From CAUZWH01 sp965224275 (lineage in GTDB: Bacteria; Pseudomonadota; Alphaproteobacteria; SHVV01), in the NCBI GenBank assembly GCA_965224275.1, contig CBDCYR010000011.1, forward strand, positions 434,001-498,000: a stretch of 64,000 bases of DNA, given 5' to 3'. A model generated the notes under the pieces. That model was not told where the DNA came from and ran no database searches. It saw nothing but the letters and a program-made list of their open reading frames with translations. Positions within the stretch are counted from its first letter, which is position 1. Each line of letters begins with the position of its first letter. Made by a program: the position numbers and the translations under genes. Below are positions 9,143 to 17,041 of this stretch, piece by piece.

Positions 9143-9857
9143 GGTGCTGGCGATGATGACGGCGTTGAAGCTCGCGGGCATGCGCGCCGCCTACGACGAC
9201 ATCCTCGCCGACGGGCTCAAGCGTCGTCATCCGGTGCAGCAGATCATCGGTACGCTGCTGCAGACCGAGGTCGCCGACAAGCAGGCGCGCTCCATCAAGT
9301 ACCAGATGGCGTCCGCCAGGCTGCCGACGGCCAAGGAGCTGGCCGACTTCGACTTCGCCGCTTCCCCGGGCAATGAGCCCCTGATCCAGGAACTCGCCGG
9401 CGGCGACTTCCTGGAGGGCAAGCGCAACATCGTGCTGGTCGGCGGCACCGGCACCGGCAAGACCCATCTCGCCGTCGCCATCGCCCGCGCCTGTATCAGA
9501 AAGGACGCCCGTGGCCGCTGCTACAACGTCGTCGACCTGGTCAACCACCTCGAGGCCGAACTCCGCTCCGGACGCCAGGGCCGTACCGCGGACCAGCTCG
9601 TCCGACGCGACTTCGTCATCCTCGACGAACTCGGCTACCTGCCCTTCGCCCAGGCCGGCGGCCAGCTGCTGTTCCATCTGATGAGCCGGCTCTACGAGCG
9701 CACCTCGATCATCGTCACCACCAACCTCGCTTTCGGCGAATGGCCGTCCGTCTTCGACGACCCCAAGATGACCACAGCGCTGCTCGACCGCCTGACCCAC
9801 CATTGCGAGATCATCGAGACCGGCAACGAGAGCTGGCGCTTCAAGAACCGCTGCTGA
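9129..9857 (+). CDS. istB: IS21-family helper ATPase IstB
   Basis: A 242-residue AAA+ ATPase that assists IstA in target capture. Walker A is GGTGTGKTHLAVAIA near residues 103-117 and Walker B is FVILDELGYL near 162-171; the sensor region TTNLAFGEWPSVF follows. The ATG at 9129 overlaps the end of istA. The gene appears complete, although its partner IstA is broken. About 200 bases of terminal-repeat sequence follow before the element ends at 10057. Confidence 0.93.
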   Translation: MERHEVLAMMTALKLAGMRAAYDDILADGLKRRHPVQQIIGTLLQTEVADKQARSIKYQMASARLPTAKELADFDFAASPGNEPLIQELAGGDFLEGKRNIVLVGGTGTGKTHLAVAIARACIRKDARGRCYNVVDLVNHLEAELRSGRQGRTADQLVRRDFVILDELGYLPFAQAGGQLLFHLMSRLYERTSIIVTTNLAFGEWPSVFDDPKMTTALLDRLTHHCEIIETGNESWRFKNRC

Positions 9858-10057
9858 CCCGGCAGGCCGTGCCTGCGGCCCGCTTGCCCCGCTGGGTCAA
9901 CCCGTACCTCCCACGCGGCTTCGCTCCGCGCACCGCAAGGCGCTACACGAAGCCGCTCGGGTCCCCCCTATTGACTACCGGGACAACCTCCGCCGTGCCG
10001 CTCAGGGGGGTCAATATTGCACGCCGATTGGGGGTCAATTTTGGACGCCGATTGACA

Positions 10058-10063
10058 CGAGCT
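10058..10063. repeat. Right copy of 6-bp target duplication CGAGCT
   Basis: The second CGAGCT, immediately after the IS21 right end (ATTGACA, last base 10057). See the left copy at 6206-6211. Confidence 0.85.
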
Positions 10064-10490
10064 TGCCATTCCGTGCGATGAGAATGCTGTCGATGCTGGG
10101 GAAGTCGCCTTTCTCGACAGCCTGCAACAGCGTGTCGATCGCTTCTGGATCAAAGCCTTCTTCTTGAAGAGTCGATACGGTCCAGCCGTCGGCCAATCTG
10201 TCGGGCGCTGCGTCCACCGTATGCAGCACAGCTGGTCCTGGTATTCGACGGTAATAAAAGTTGTTTCCTGCCGGTTCGCACACTTTTCTTACAAGTGGGT
10301 CGGCTGCTTGTTCGTCATAATAGTCGATTGAATGTTCACCTGAGGCGCAAGCGGCGAGACTGGTCGCAAAGGCTGCCAAAACACAAAAGCGGGCAATGAG
10401 CTTGCGCGCTCTGACAGGATGCCATTGGCGTATCGACCAGCCAAACGCCCAGCAGGTGGACCCGACCTTATGTTGCCGCGCGAATGGCAT
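10058..10490 (-). pseudogene. Serine hydrolase lipoprotein, 5' part, split by IS21
   Basis: The N-terminal 144 codons of the gene whose remainder is at 5298-6211. ATG 10490 is preferred because a GAAGAAGGG ribosome site precedes it. Residues 25-45 are a lipoprotein signal (ARFCVLAAFATSLAACAS) with an LAAC lipobox, so the enzyme would have been anchored in the cell envelope facing the periplasm. The segment then reads DGWTVSTLQEEGFDPEAI and SILIARNGKLV, the usual lead-in to the beta-lactamase fold. Beyond 10058 the frame enters the IS21 right end. With the insertion present, no functional protein is expected. Confidence 0.85.
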
Positions 10491-10591
10491 GATGCACCCT
10501 TCTTCAACATTCCCCGGGATTACCGGGATATATGTAGGGACGTGACACATACATACCAATTGCACTACTGAACGCAATCGAGATAACCGAA

Positions 10592-10669
10592 AATGTCGGT
10601 TTTAGGGGCAACTCTCGCCTAAACGGATGCTCCCAGAGAACGGCTAGTTTCGACCCCCAAACCGACATT
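10592..10669. repeat. Imperfect inverted repeat with a dispersed ATGTCGGTTT motif
   Basis: AATGTCGGTTT at 10592-10602 faces its complement at 10659-10669. On the minus strand the right half reads ATGTCGGTTTGGGGGTCGAA and continues ACTAGCCGTT; a close match, ATGTCGGTATAGGGGCCGAA followed by ACTAGCCGTT, is at 49998-50027. A shorter match is at 53848-53862. It lies in the 281-base gap between the serine hydrolase start and the AraC gene, which otherwise shows nothing recognisable. Confidence 0.5.
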
Positions 10670-10771
10670 ATTAGACCGAAGGTCAAGAGTACCCTCTGTT
10701 TCGGACGTGGCTCGGGTAACACGAAACGGACATGTTAGGCCGCGCAGGGCTCGCCTGAAAAAGGGCCTTAT

Positions 10772-11566
10772 CTAGATGATTCCGCTCAAATAACGTTTCG
10801 GAGTGGTCCCGAAACTTCGCCGAAACATGGCGATAAATGCACTAGCGCTCTCGTAACCGAGTTCGAACGCCACAACAGTTACATTATCGCCCGTTGCCAA
10901 TAGTTCCAAAGCGCGAAGCAGGCGCCGCTGCTGACGCCAAGCCCGGAATGACATACCGGTCTGTGCCGTAAACAACCGGCCAAGAGTTCGTTTGCTTGTA
11001 CCAACCTCGCGTGCCCATTCCCCGAGGCTGCGCGCGTCAGCTGGATTGGCGATCAACATTTCTGCAAGCCTAAGGAGTCGTGGTTCTGCTGGCATCGGCA
11101 GAGCGAGCGTGCTCACCGACGACATACATAGTTGGTCGATAATGACTGACATAAGACGTGCTTGGGGACCGCCCGGCGGACAGTAGGGACCTTCTGAAAC
11201 GGCGGCTAGGATCAACTCCCGCAGGAGAGGACTAGCCCGAAGCACACAAACGTCGGTGGGGAGCATCGCCGCTACGTTGAGATCAATCTCTGGATCAAAG
11301 TAAAGCGTCCGCATTGCAACATCGCTCCGCGCCTCGATCCTGTGTTCTATCCCGCCCGGCATCCAGACGGCACGCTGGGGCGGGACGACATAGGCGGCCA
11401 CACGGGTCGAGACCGTCATGACACCGCTGCTGGCATAGATCAGCTGAGCCCGTCGATGATAGTGAAGCGGCAGCGACTCTCCCTGCGCCAAATCGCGCGC
11501 AAACGTGACGACCGTTTGCGGCAGATTCTCCAATAAAGGTACGTCCTTGCTGAGAGGTACGGTCAT
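10772..11566 (-). CDS. AraC family transcriptional regulator (first copy)
   Basis: A 264-residue regulator with an N-terminal cupin-like sensor domain (LHYHRRAQLIYASSGVMTV, then VPPQRAVWMPGGIEHRIEAR) and a C-terminal double helix-turn-helix (TSKRTLGRLFTAQTGMSF and ELGYESASAFIAMFRRSFG). I chose ATG 11566 because this length matches the related regulator at 25642-26421; the frame stays open to 11779, and no clear Shine-Dalgarno decides. It is divergent from an MFS transporter beginning at 11664, so it probably controls that transporter. The same pair recurs at 25.6-27.7 kb. Confidence 0.88.
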   Translation of the reverse strand: MTVPLSKDVPLLENLPQTVVTFARDLAQGESLPLHYHRRAQLIYASSGVMTVSTRVAAYVVPPQRAVWMPGGIEHRIEARSDVAMRTLYFDPEIDLNVAAMLPTDVCVLRASPLLRELILAAVSEGPYCPPGGPQARLMSVIIDQLCMSSVSTLALPMPAEPRLLRLAEMLIANPADARSLGEWAREVGTSKRTLGRLFTAQTGMSFRAWRQQRRLLRALELLATGDNVTVVAFELGYESASAFIAMFRRSFGTTPKRYLSGII

Positions 11567-11663
11567 TTGGCGCGTTTGGAGCATTATTTGGCGTTTCTGA
11601 AAGATTACGCCACCACCAGATCTTCGATTATTATGGCTCCGCACGCAACCCAAGGACTCTATT

Positions 11664-12881
11664 GTGCCGCGCAGCCAAATCGAATTCCTGTTTCTCAACA
11701 TCGGGCACTTTTGCGACCACTTGTTCATGCTTGTCTTTGCCACGGCGGCGGCGCTGACGCTCGCGCGGGACTGGGGCATGGGCTATGCGGAATTGATTCC
11801 CTACGCGACTCCCGGCTTCATCGCGTTTGCCGTCTGCTCGATCCCTGCAGGATGGATTGCCGACAAATGGAGCCGGGAAGCCATGATGGCCATTTTCTTC
11901 ATTGGGATTGGCCTCAGCGCCATCGCGACAGCCGTCGCTCACAGCCCCCTGCAGATTGCCTTCGGATTGTTCGCCATCGGTGTGTTCGCGGCGATCTATC
12001 ACCCGGTCGGGTTGTCCATGGTGGTCCATGGCCGCCACAAGACCGGAATCCCGCTGGCGGTAAATGGCATATTCGGCAATCTCGGCGTTGCCACCGCCGC
12101 GCTGATCACCGGCTTTCTGATCGACACCACGGGCTGGCGATCGGCGTTCATCGCGCCCGGTGTGTTTTCGGTGATGATCGGGCTGGCCTATACCGGTTTT
12201 ATCATGGTCTCGCGGGAGCCGGTCCCAGCGGCGGGCGGCGCGATGTCCAGCAAGGCGGCAGGATCGGAAAGCGCTCCCATCGAACGCCGGGTTCTGATCC
12301 GCCTGTTCGCGATCATTCTGTTTTCCACCGCTATGGGAGGCCTGATTTTCCAGAGCACGACCTTCGCGCTGCCCAAGGTGTTCGACGAACGGCTGCAGGA
12401 TATCGCCGGGACTGCAACACTGGTGGGCTGGTATGCGTTCATCGTTTTTACCGTCGCCGCATTTGCACAACTTGTCGTCGGCTATCTCGTCGATCACCAT
12501 TCCGTCCGCACCGTGTTCGCCTTCGTCGCCGGTCTGCAGGCGGTGTTCCTCGGCGCTATGTATCAACTCACCGGCACCGCCGCGCTGTTGGTGTCTATCG
12601 CCTTCATGCTGGTGGTCTTTGGCCAGATTCCGATCAACGACGTGCTGGTCGGGCGGGCGACAAAAAACGAATTCCGTAGCCGGGTCTACGCTCTCCGCTA
12701 CCTTGTGACGTTTTCTATTTCTGCTACTGCGGTGCCCCTGATCGCCTGGATTCATGCACAGTGGGGATTCGCCAACTTGTTTCTGGTCCTGGCGGTTGCC
12801 GCCGCGGCAATCCTGTGTGCGGTGTTGATGCTTCCGCGCACCGGTCCCGAAATCGGCGTTGTGCGACCCGCCGCAGCGTAA
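11664..12881 (+). CDS. MFS transporter (first copy)
   Basis: A 405-residue inner-membrane protein with about twelve hydrophobic spans, starting at GTG 11664. Family features include GWIADKWSREAMM, the loop 2-3 motif of the major facilitator superfamily, a second-half equivalent (VVGYLVDHHSVRTVF), and AIYHPVGLSMVV in the fosmidomycin-resistance-like branch. It is closely related in arrangement and motifs to the protein at 26518-27708. The divergent AraC regulator suggests induction by a small molecule; efflux is more likely than uptake, but the substrate is unknown. Confidence 0.88.
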   Translation: MPRSQIEFLFLNIGHFCDHLFMLVFATAAALTLARDWGMGYAELIPYATPGFIAFAVCSIPAGWIADKWSREAMMAIFFIGIGLSAIATAVAHSPLQIAFGLFAIGVFAAIYHPVGLSMVVHGRHKTGIPLAVNGIFGNLGVATAALITGFLIDTTGWRSAFIAPGVFSVMIGLAYTGFIMVSREPVPAAGGAMSSKAAGSESAPIERRVLIRLFAIILFSTAMGGLIFQSTTFALPKVFDERLQDIAGTATLVGWYAFIVFTVAAFAQLVVGYLVDHHSVRTVFAFVAGLQAVFLGAMYQLTGTAALLVSIAFMLVVFGQIPINDVLVGRATKNEFRSRVYALRYLVTFSISATAVPLIAWIHAQWGFANLFLVLAVAAAAILCAVLMLPRTGPEIGVVRPAAA

Positions 12882-12904
12882 TAGGCGGTTGCGGAACCAC
12901 GGCT

Positions 12905-13375
12905 CCTCAACCTGCCTGCGCGAAGCCGCTACGGCGAAGGCAGGTGGGAGTGGCGTATTCATTTTTTCCCCTCACCCCCGCCCTCTCCCCCAAGGGCGAG
13001 GGAGCAAAAAGGTGCGGCGGAAAGCTCCCTCTCCCATCGGGAAAGGGCGGGGGGTGAGGGGGAAATAAGGCGCTGTTCGTCAGGCTTGCCCTAGCTGTGG
13101 TCGTGCGGCTTACGCCGCCCACTGGGGCGACGGGTTCACCCACGGCTCCTCAATGGAATGGGGAGAGGCGTATTCATTTTTTCCCCTCACCCCCGCCCTC
13201 TCCCTTCGGGGTTCGCGGGGACGACCGTCGCGCCAGTGGCGCGGCGAAAGCGTGCGCTCGTGGGGTTGGGTGAGGGGGAAATAAGGCCTTGTTCGTAGCG
13301 CGTGCTTACGCGAGCCTTTGCAGCCACGGGTCCCGTCCTTGCTCCTCTATGGGAGAGGGCGGGGGTGAGCGGGTG
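12905..13375. repeat. GC-rich inverted-repeat cluster (dispersed hairpin family)
   Basis: At least two units of the hairpin family seen at 3.85-4.25 kb, around 12962-13067 and 13182-13283, with a degenerate third arm near 13350. The spacer between them again carries CAGGCTTGCCCTAGCTGTGG, then a version of GCGGCTTACGCCGCCCACTG, then CCCACGGCTCCTC. The block fills the 565-base gap between the MFS gene and the small GerE-like gene; no credible coding sequence was seen in it. Confidence 0.8.
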
Positions 13376-13446
13376 TCAACGTTGAAAAGGAGGGGCGCGG
13401 TGAAATCTGTTCAGATATTCCCTAGCCATCCACAACGCGCAAAGCG

Positions 13447-13848
13447 CTAAGCCGCGCGTGCGTCACACATCTCTTCGCGCGCCGCGCCTTCGCGTTGGCC
13501 TTGGGCGAGACCGAGGATCGTTCCTACCAGGGTGAGATCGAGGATCGTCGCCACGTCCATCTTGCGGTAGACGGCGGCGCGGTAGAATTCGGCGGCGGTG
13601 TGGTCGATGCCGAGTATGCCGGCGATCTCTTCAACCGACGTGCCTTCTGCCAACAGATAAAACACTTCGCGTTCGTCGGGGCGCATCATCGCAAAGCGTG
13701 CCCGCGTCAACGCGTCATGGTCGTGAATCTCGCCTGTAATCCGATCTTCTCCGACGAGCTCGTTGGCGACATGCAAGTCGTCGGTACCGAGCGCTTGCGC
13801 GATCAGCATCCTCACGTCGGTGGAAATCCCTAAGTCTGTCATAGCCAT
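13447..13848 (-). CDS. Small protein with a GerE/LuxR-like helix-turn-helix
   Basis: A 133-residue protein. Residues 50-110 resemble the LuxR/GerE DNA-binding domain: MRPDEREVFYLLAEGTSVEE, IAGILGIDHTAAEFYRAAVYR, then KMDVATILDL. No receiver or autoinducer-binding domain is present; the first 45 residues are unrecognised. ATG 13848 is chosen because a GAGGAGGAG site lies just before it; the frame extends to 13902. It stands alone, divergent from nothing close, with a perfect palindrome about 180 bases upstream. A stand-alone regulator is likely, but the fit to the HTH is degenerate and the function unknown. Confidence 0.65.
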   Translation of the reverse strand: MAMTDLGISTDVRMLIAQALGTDDLHVANELVGEDRITGEIHDHDALTRARFAMMRPDEREVFYLLAEGTSVEEIAGILGIDHTAAEFYRAAVYRKMDVATILDLTLVGTILGLAQGQREGAAREEMCDARAA

Positions 13849-14024
13849 GCGCTCTCCTCCTCGCGCGTCCGAACGGGCGCCCGTGACGACGTGCTGCGAC
13901 ATAGCCTTTTTTGTGAGAAGCGGTTGGGGGGCCTCCCCGACGGTATCGCGTTCGATACCGCTGTCCTTCCACTTGCCCTGCTGCCGTTCTTAAACAACGG
14001 CTTGGTTGGCTAATTGGTTAATTC

Positions 14025-14040
14025 AATTGGTTAACCAATT
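14025..14040. promoter_or_regulatory. 16-bp perfect palindrome AATTGGTTAACCAATT (operator candidate)
   Basis: AATTGGTTAACCAATT reads identically on both strands. A half-related TAATTGGTTAATT lies immediately left (14011-14023). The core TTGGTTAACCAA resembles operators of GntR-type regulators (TGGTNNACCA). It lies about 180 bases upstream of the small GerE-like gene in an AT-rich patch of an otherwise GC-rich segment. The gap 13849-14199 holds this site and nothing else I could recognise. Confidence 0.5.
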
Positions 14041-14199
14041 ACTTACACGGACCTCAGTATAGGGTGATTGGAGGGACGCGAATATTCGGGAGAACCCGCG
14101 AAGTAACTAGGCGATTCACGCCGTACTTGCCGGTTTCCATGGGGGCGACCAAGGAGTCTCCGCCGCAAAGTACGAGGATTCAAGGCATCGATAAATCGG

Positions 14200-14242
14200 C
14201 GAAACATGGTTAACGCGAAACCTGCGCGTTAACCATGTTTCG
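14200..14242. terminator. 18-bp perfect stem, 7-base loop, at the end of the SDR gene
   Basis: CGAAACATGGTTAACGCG at 14200-14217 pairs perfectly with 14225-14242 around the loop AAACCTG. The stem overlaps the last codons and stop of the present SDR frame and lies just after its inferred original stop at 14245-14247. There is no run of T on either side, so a Rho-independent terminator is not certain; mRNA 3'-end protection or a regulator site are alternatives. Confidence 0.5.
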
Positions 14243-15188
14243 GCCTAGAGCGTTTTGGTGTAGCCGCCGTCAACGTTCCAACATCAACGTTCCAACATTG
14301 GCCGGTGATGAAGCCGGCTTTGGCGTCAGATGCGAGAAACGCGACCGCCGACCCCACGTCATCCAACCGGCCCATCCGTTTGACCGTAAGTTTTTCAACG
14401 AACGTCGCGAACACCTCCTCGACCGTGTTGCATTGGCCGGTGATGAAGCCGGCTTTGGCGTCAGATGCGAGAAACGCGACCGCCGACCCCACGTCATCCA
14501 ACCGGCCCATCCGTTTGACCGTAAGTTTTTCAACGAACGTCGCGAACACCTCCTCGACCGTGTTGCCCATGTCGGGAATAAACCCCTTGGCAAGTTCGTC
14601 CCACAGCGGCGTGTGGATGAGGGCTGGGTTGATGCAGTTCACGCGAATTTTGTCGTCGCCCATGTCGACCGCCCACGCCATCGTGAGCATCAGCATGGCC
14701 GCTTTCGCGGAGCTGTAGTCACTGACACCGGGCCAACTCACCGAGTGGCCGCCGACCGACGAGATGTTGATAACCGAGCCGCCACCGTTCTTGCGCATCG
14801 ATGGAATCGCGAGCCGCGTGAACCGGATGCATGGCCATAGGTTGATCGCGTAATTCGCCTCCCAAACGTCGTCTGGGTCGTCGACGTAGTGGCTGTTTGA
14901 GGCATCGCCGCCGGCATTGTTAACGAGAATGTCGATCCGGCCCCATTTGTCGAGCGTCTCGCTGACCACCCGCTCGATATCCGCCTTGCTGGTAACATCG
15001 GCCTTGACCCCCAGGGCCTCGGCACCGAGCGCCTCAACCTCGCTTACGGTTTCGGCCAACGCCGCTTCACCACGCGCGCACAGGGCCACGTGGGCGCCCT
15101 CGCGCGCGAGTTCCAGACAAATACCCTTGCCGATCCCCTGACTCCCACCCGTCACCAACGCGATCTTGCCGCCAATCTCCAGGTCCAT
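14229..15188 (-). CDS. SDR family oxidoreductase with internal tandem duplication
   Basis: A classical short-chain dehydrogenase: TGGSQGIGKG for NAD(P) binding near residue 14, LVNNAGG near 90, ISSVGG with the catalytic Ser near 140 and YSSAK (Tyr, Lys) near 155. ATG 15188 is chosen because GGGAGGCGGAC precedes it; the open frame upstream is spurious. Two mutations mark the C-terminus. A 135-bp unit is repeated in tandem, so 45 residues from NTVEEVFATF to AGFITGQC occur twice. A 14-bp unit (TGTTGGAACGTTGA) is also doubled and shifts the last residues out of frame; undoing it gives QCWNVDGGYTKTL, a normal SDR end. The enzyme may be impaired. Confidence 0.85.
   Translation of the reverse strand: MDLEIGGKIALVTGGSQGIGKGICLELAREGAHVALCARGEAALAETVSEVEALGAEALGVKADVTSKADIERVVSETLDKWGRIDILVNNAGGDASNSHYVDDPDDVWEANYAINLWPCIRFTRLAIPSMRKNGGGSVINISSVGGHSVSWPGVSDYSSAKAAMLMLTMAWAVDMGDDKIRVNCINPALIHTPLWDELAKGFIPDMGNTVEEVFATFVEKLTVKRMGRLDDVGSAVAFLASDAKAGFITGQCNTVEEVFATFVEKLTVKRMGRLDDVGSAVAFLASDAKAGFITGQCWNVDVGTLTAATPKRSRPKHG
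14296..14565. repeat. 135-bp perfect tandem duplication inside the SDR gene
   Basis: Copies at 14296-14430 and 14431-14565 are the same, as read by eye, each beginning CATTGGCCGGTGATGAAGCC on the plus strand. Because 135 is divisible by three, the duplication keeps the reading frame and inserts 45 extra residues. The lack of divergence suggests it is recent or an assembly artefact. Confidence 0.9.
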
Positions 15189-15360
15189 GTCCGCCTCCCT
15201 TTTCGGTTCGAACGACCGCATGCACTGTCGATCGCACGCTGTCTCGATTGCGCGGACAAAGTGACAGCAGGTGTGGAGCAAATCAATTCCGTCCTTGCCC
15301 CCGCCGATCGAACGGAATAGACGGCCGATACACCACTCACATCGACGTTTCGCCCCAACA

Positions 15361-16278
15361 ATGTCGCGCACCGATTCGCTTTTCCCGCACAACCGCACGC
15401 ACGTCGACCGACCGCTGCTAGGTATCGGCTTCATGGTCGCGAGCGGCGTCGTCATGTCGGTCAACGACGGCTTCCTGAAATGGACCGCGGCGACACTGCC
15501 GACCGGCGAGATCATGGCTGGACGCGGCATCGTGTCGCTGGTCTTCATTCTGGCCGTCGTTGCCTGGGGCCGGCAGTGGTCGGCGCTTCGTCAAGTGAAT
15601 CCGTGGGGGCAGGCGGGCCGCGCCAGCATGATCGTGATCGCGACGTTCCTTCTGGTCGCCGCCTTCCGGGTCATGCCACTGGCTGATGCGATCGCGTTAG
15701 CGTTCGTCAGCCCCATTCTCACTGCTGCCCTGGCGCCGGTTTTATTGCGCGAGCAAGTGGGCTGGCGGCGCTGGGTCGCGGTCGTGATCGGCTTCGGCGG
15801 CGCCGTCGTGATGCTGCGTCCCGGCGGCGGGTTTCTGTGGATCGCTCTGCTACCGCTCGGCGTCGCGGTTTGCGATACCTTTCGCGACGTCATTACCCGC
15901 CGGCTGAGTTCGCAGGACTCCTCCCTGGCGATTGTCTTCTACACGACGCTGGCGGTAACCATCGTCGGGTTGGCGACCCTGCCATTCGACTACGTGCCAC
16001 CGCGCCCGGTTGATTATGTCTATCTCACCGTGATCGGTGTGCTGCTGGTGGCGGCGAATTTCCTGATGATCGAGGCTTTCCGGCACGCTGAGGCAACCGT
16101 CATGTCGCCGTTTCGGTACATTATTTTGATTTGGGCGATGCTGGTCGGTTTCATCGTGTTTGGTGACGTCCCGGGAATTTGGACGATCGTCGGTGCAGTT
16201 GTCATTGTCGCCAGCGGCCTATTTATTTGGCATCGCGAACGCGTTCGGACCAAGGCAGCGGCGCGCGCTGGAATGTGA
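15361..16278 (+). CDS. EamA/DMT-superfamily transporter
   Basis: A 305-residue membrane protein with about ten hydrophobic spans and two EamA repeats. The first repeat contains GVVMSVNDGFLKWTAATLP and PLADAIALAFVSPILTAALAP; the second ends with FGDVPGIWTIVGAVVIVASG. It probably exports a metabolite or amino-acid derivative. It starts at ATG 15361, divergent from the SDR gene, with 172 bases between the starts. The tyrosine-phosphatase-like gene follows 18 bases after its stop and is probably co-transcribed. Confidence 0.88.
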   Translation: MSRTDSLFPHNRTHVDRPLLGIGFMVASGVVMSVNDGFLKWTAATLPTGEIMAGRGIVSLVFILAVVAWGRQWSALRQVNPWGQAGRASMIVIATFLLVAAFRVMPLADAIALAFVSPILTAALAPVLLREQVGWRRWVAVVIGFGGAVVMLRPGGGFLWIALLPLGVAVCDTFRDVITRRLSSQDSSLAIVFYTTLAVTIVGLATLPFDYVPPRPVDYVYLTVIGVLLVAANFLMIEAFRHAEATVMSPFRYIILIWAMLVGFIVFGDVPGIWTIVGAVVIVASGLFIWHRERVRTKAAARAGM

Positions 16279-16296
16279 CCTTTAGATCGGTGAGAT

Positions 16297-16863
16297 ATGG
16301 CCAATAGTGTAGAGCTACGCGTTGCCGGATTGCACAATCTGCAGGCGGAACTCGAACGATTTCAGCCGACTCACGTTGTGAGCCTGGTCAACCCCGACCT
16401 CCCCGATGCAGATTTCATGCCCTGGATCATTGGCGTCCAGCATCTCGTGCGGCGCTTCTACGACGTCCATCGCGAAGCCGACTACCGCGTGTCGCAGGAA
16501 GAGGAGGGGCCCACAAAGGCCCATGTTGTCGCGATTATCGACTTCATTCGAGAGGCGCTCGCCAGCGACCCCCCGGTCCGGCTGCTCACCCACTGCCATG
16601 CCGGCGCCAGCCGCAGTACTGCGGCAACCTATATCGCGCTCGCGCTACGCGATGGCCCGGGCCATGAGCAGGATACGTTTCGCGAACTCATGGTTGTGAC
16701 CCGCAAGCCTTGGCCGAGCCGGATGATCACGGCGATGGCGGACGAACTTCTCGAGCGCAGCGGTGCCATGCTCGCACCGCTCGATATTTATCGGGCTAAG
16801 CATCCGCATCGGCTTGCCGCGTTTGTTCGCCTCTACCAGCGCCGTATGCGCGCCATGCCCTGA
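16297..16863 (+). CDS. Protein tyrosine phosphatase-like protein
   Basis: A 188-residue soluble protein with the cysteine-phosphatase signature HCHAGASRSTAA near residue 106 (His-Cys-X5-Arg-Ser), the phosphate-binding loop of dual-specificity and tyrosine phosphatases. An acidic residue that could serve as general acid lies upstream in the FYDVHREADYRV region. The family acts on phosphotyrosine or on other phosphoesters. It sits 18 bases behind the EamA transporter gene, so the two may share a transcript; no functional link is evident. Confidence 0.8.
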   Translation: MANSVELRVAGLHNLQAELERFQPTHVVSLVNPDLPDADFMPWIIGVQHLVRRFYDVHREADYRVSQEEEGPTKAHVVAIIDFIREALASDPPVRLLTHCHAGASRSTAATYIALALRDGPGHEQDTFRELMVVTRKPWPSRMITAMADELLERSGAMLAPLDIYRAKHPHRLAAFVRLYQRRMRAMP

Positions 16864-17041
16864 TCAGCGACCAGTGACCTGCGACCAGCGCGGCGCCTGC
16901 GCGCATGCGTTGGGTCATGCCGTTGTGTTATGGGTGTAGCCAGATTCCGATGCATAGCGGCATGTCTTGCGGAGTGCTAAACTTCTAACCGAACCTAAAT
17001 GGCGCATCGGCGGCTCGCCGCGCCGATAAAGGAGGACGTTT

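Larger units (their letters stand above)
6212..10057 (+). mobile_element. IS21-family insertion sequence carrying a nested IS110-family element
   Basis: Both ends begin with TGT on the outward strand, followed by the repeated motif CGGCGT(G/C)(G/C)AA(T/A)ATTGACCCCC typical of the multiple terminal repeats of IS21 elements; at the right end the motif occurs twice (10000-10057). The element encodes istA and istB on the plus strand and is flanked by CGAGCT. Its 3846 bases exceed an ordinary IS21 (about 2.5 kb) because a roughly 1.38-kb IS110/IS1111-type element lies inside the left end. Without that insert the size is about 2.47 kb. The istA gene is damaged, so the element is probably not autonomous now. 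Confidence 0.88.

Noticed and set aside
11631..12962. Long minus-strand open frame (443 codons) opposite the first MFS gene
   Set aside because: Antisense shadow of a membrane protein gene: very polar, with no motif and no ribosome site.
12859..13143. Short frames across the GC-rich repeats
   Set aside because: They translate the hairpin repeat itself (Pro/Arg-rich, with RPLPQGRG-type strings) and recur with every repeat copy; not genes.
14200..14242. Tempting to call the 18-bp stem a Rho-independent terminator with confidence
   Set aside because: No T-run follows on either strand; kept only as a candidate.
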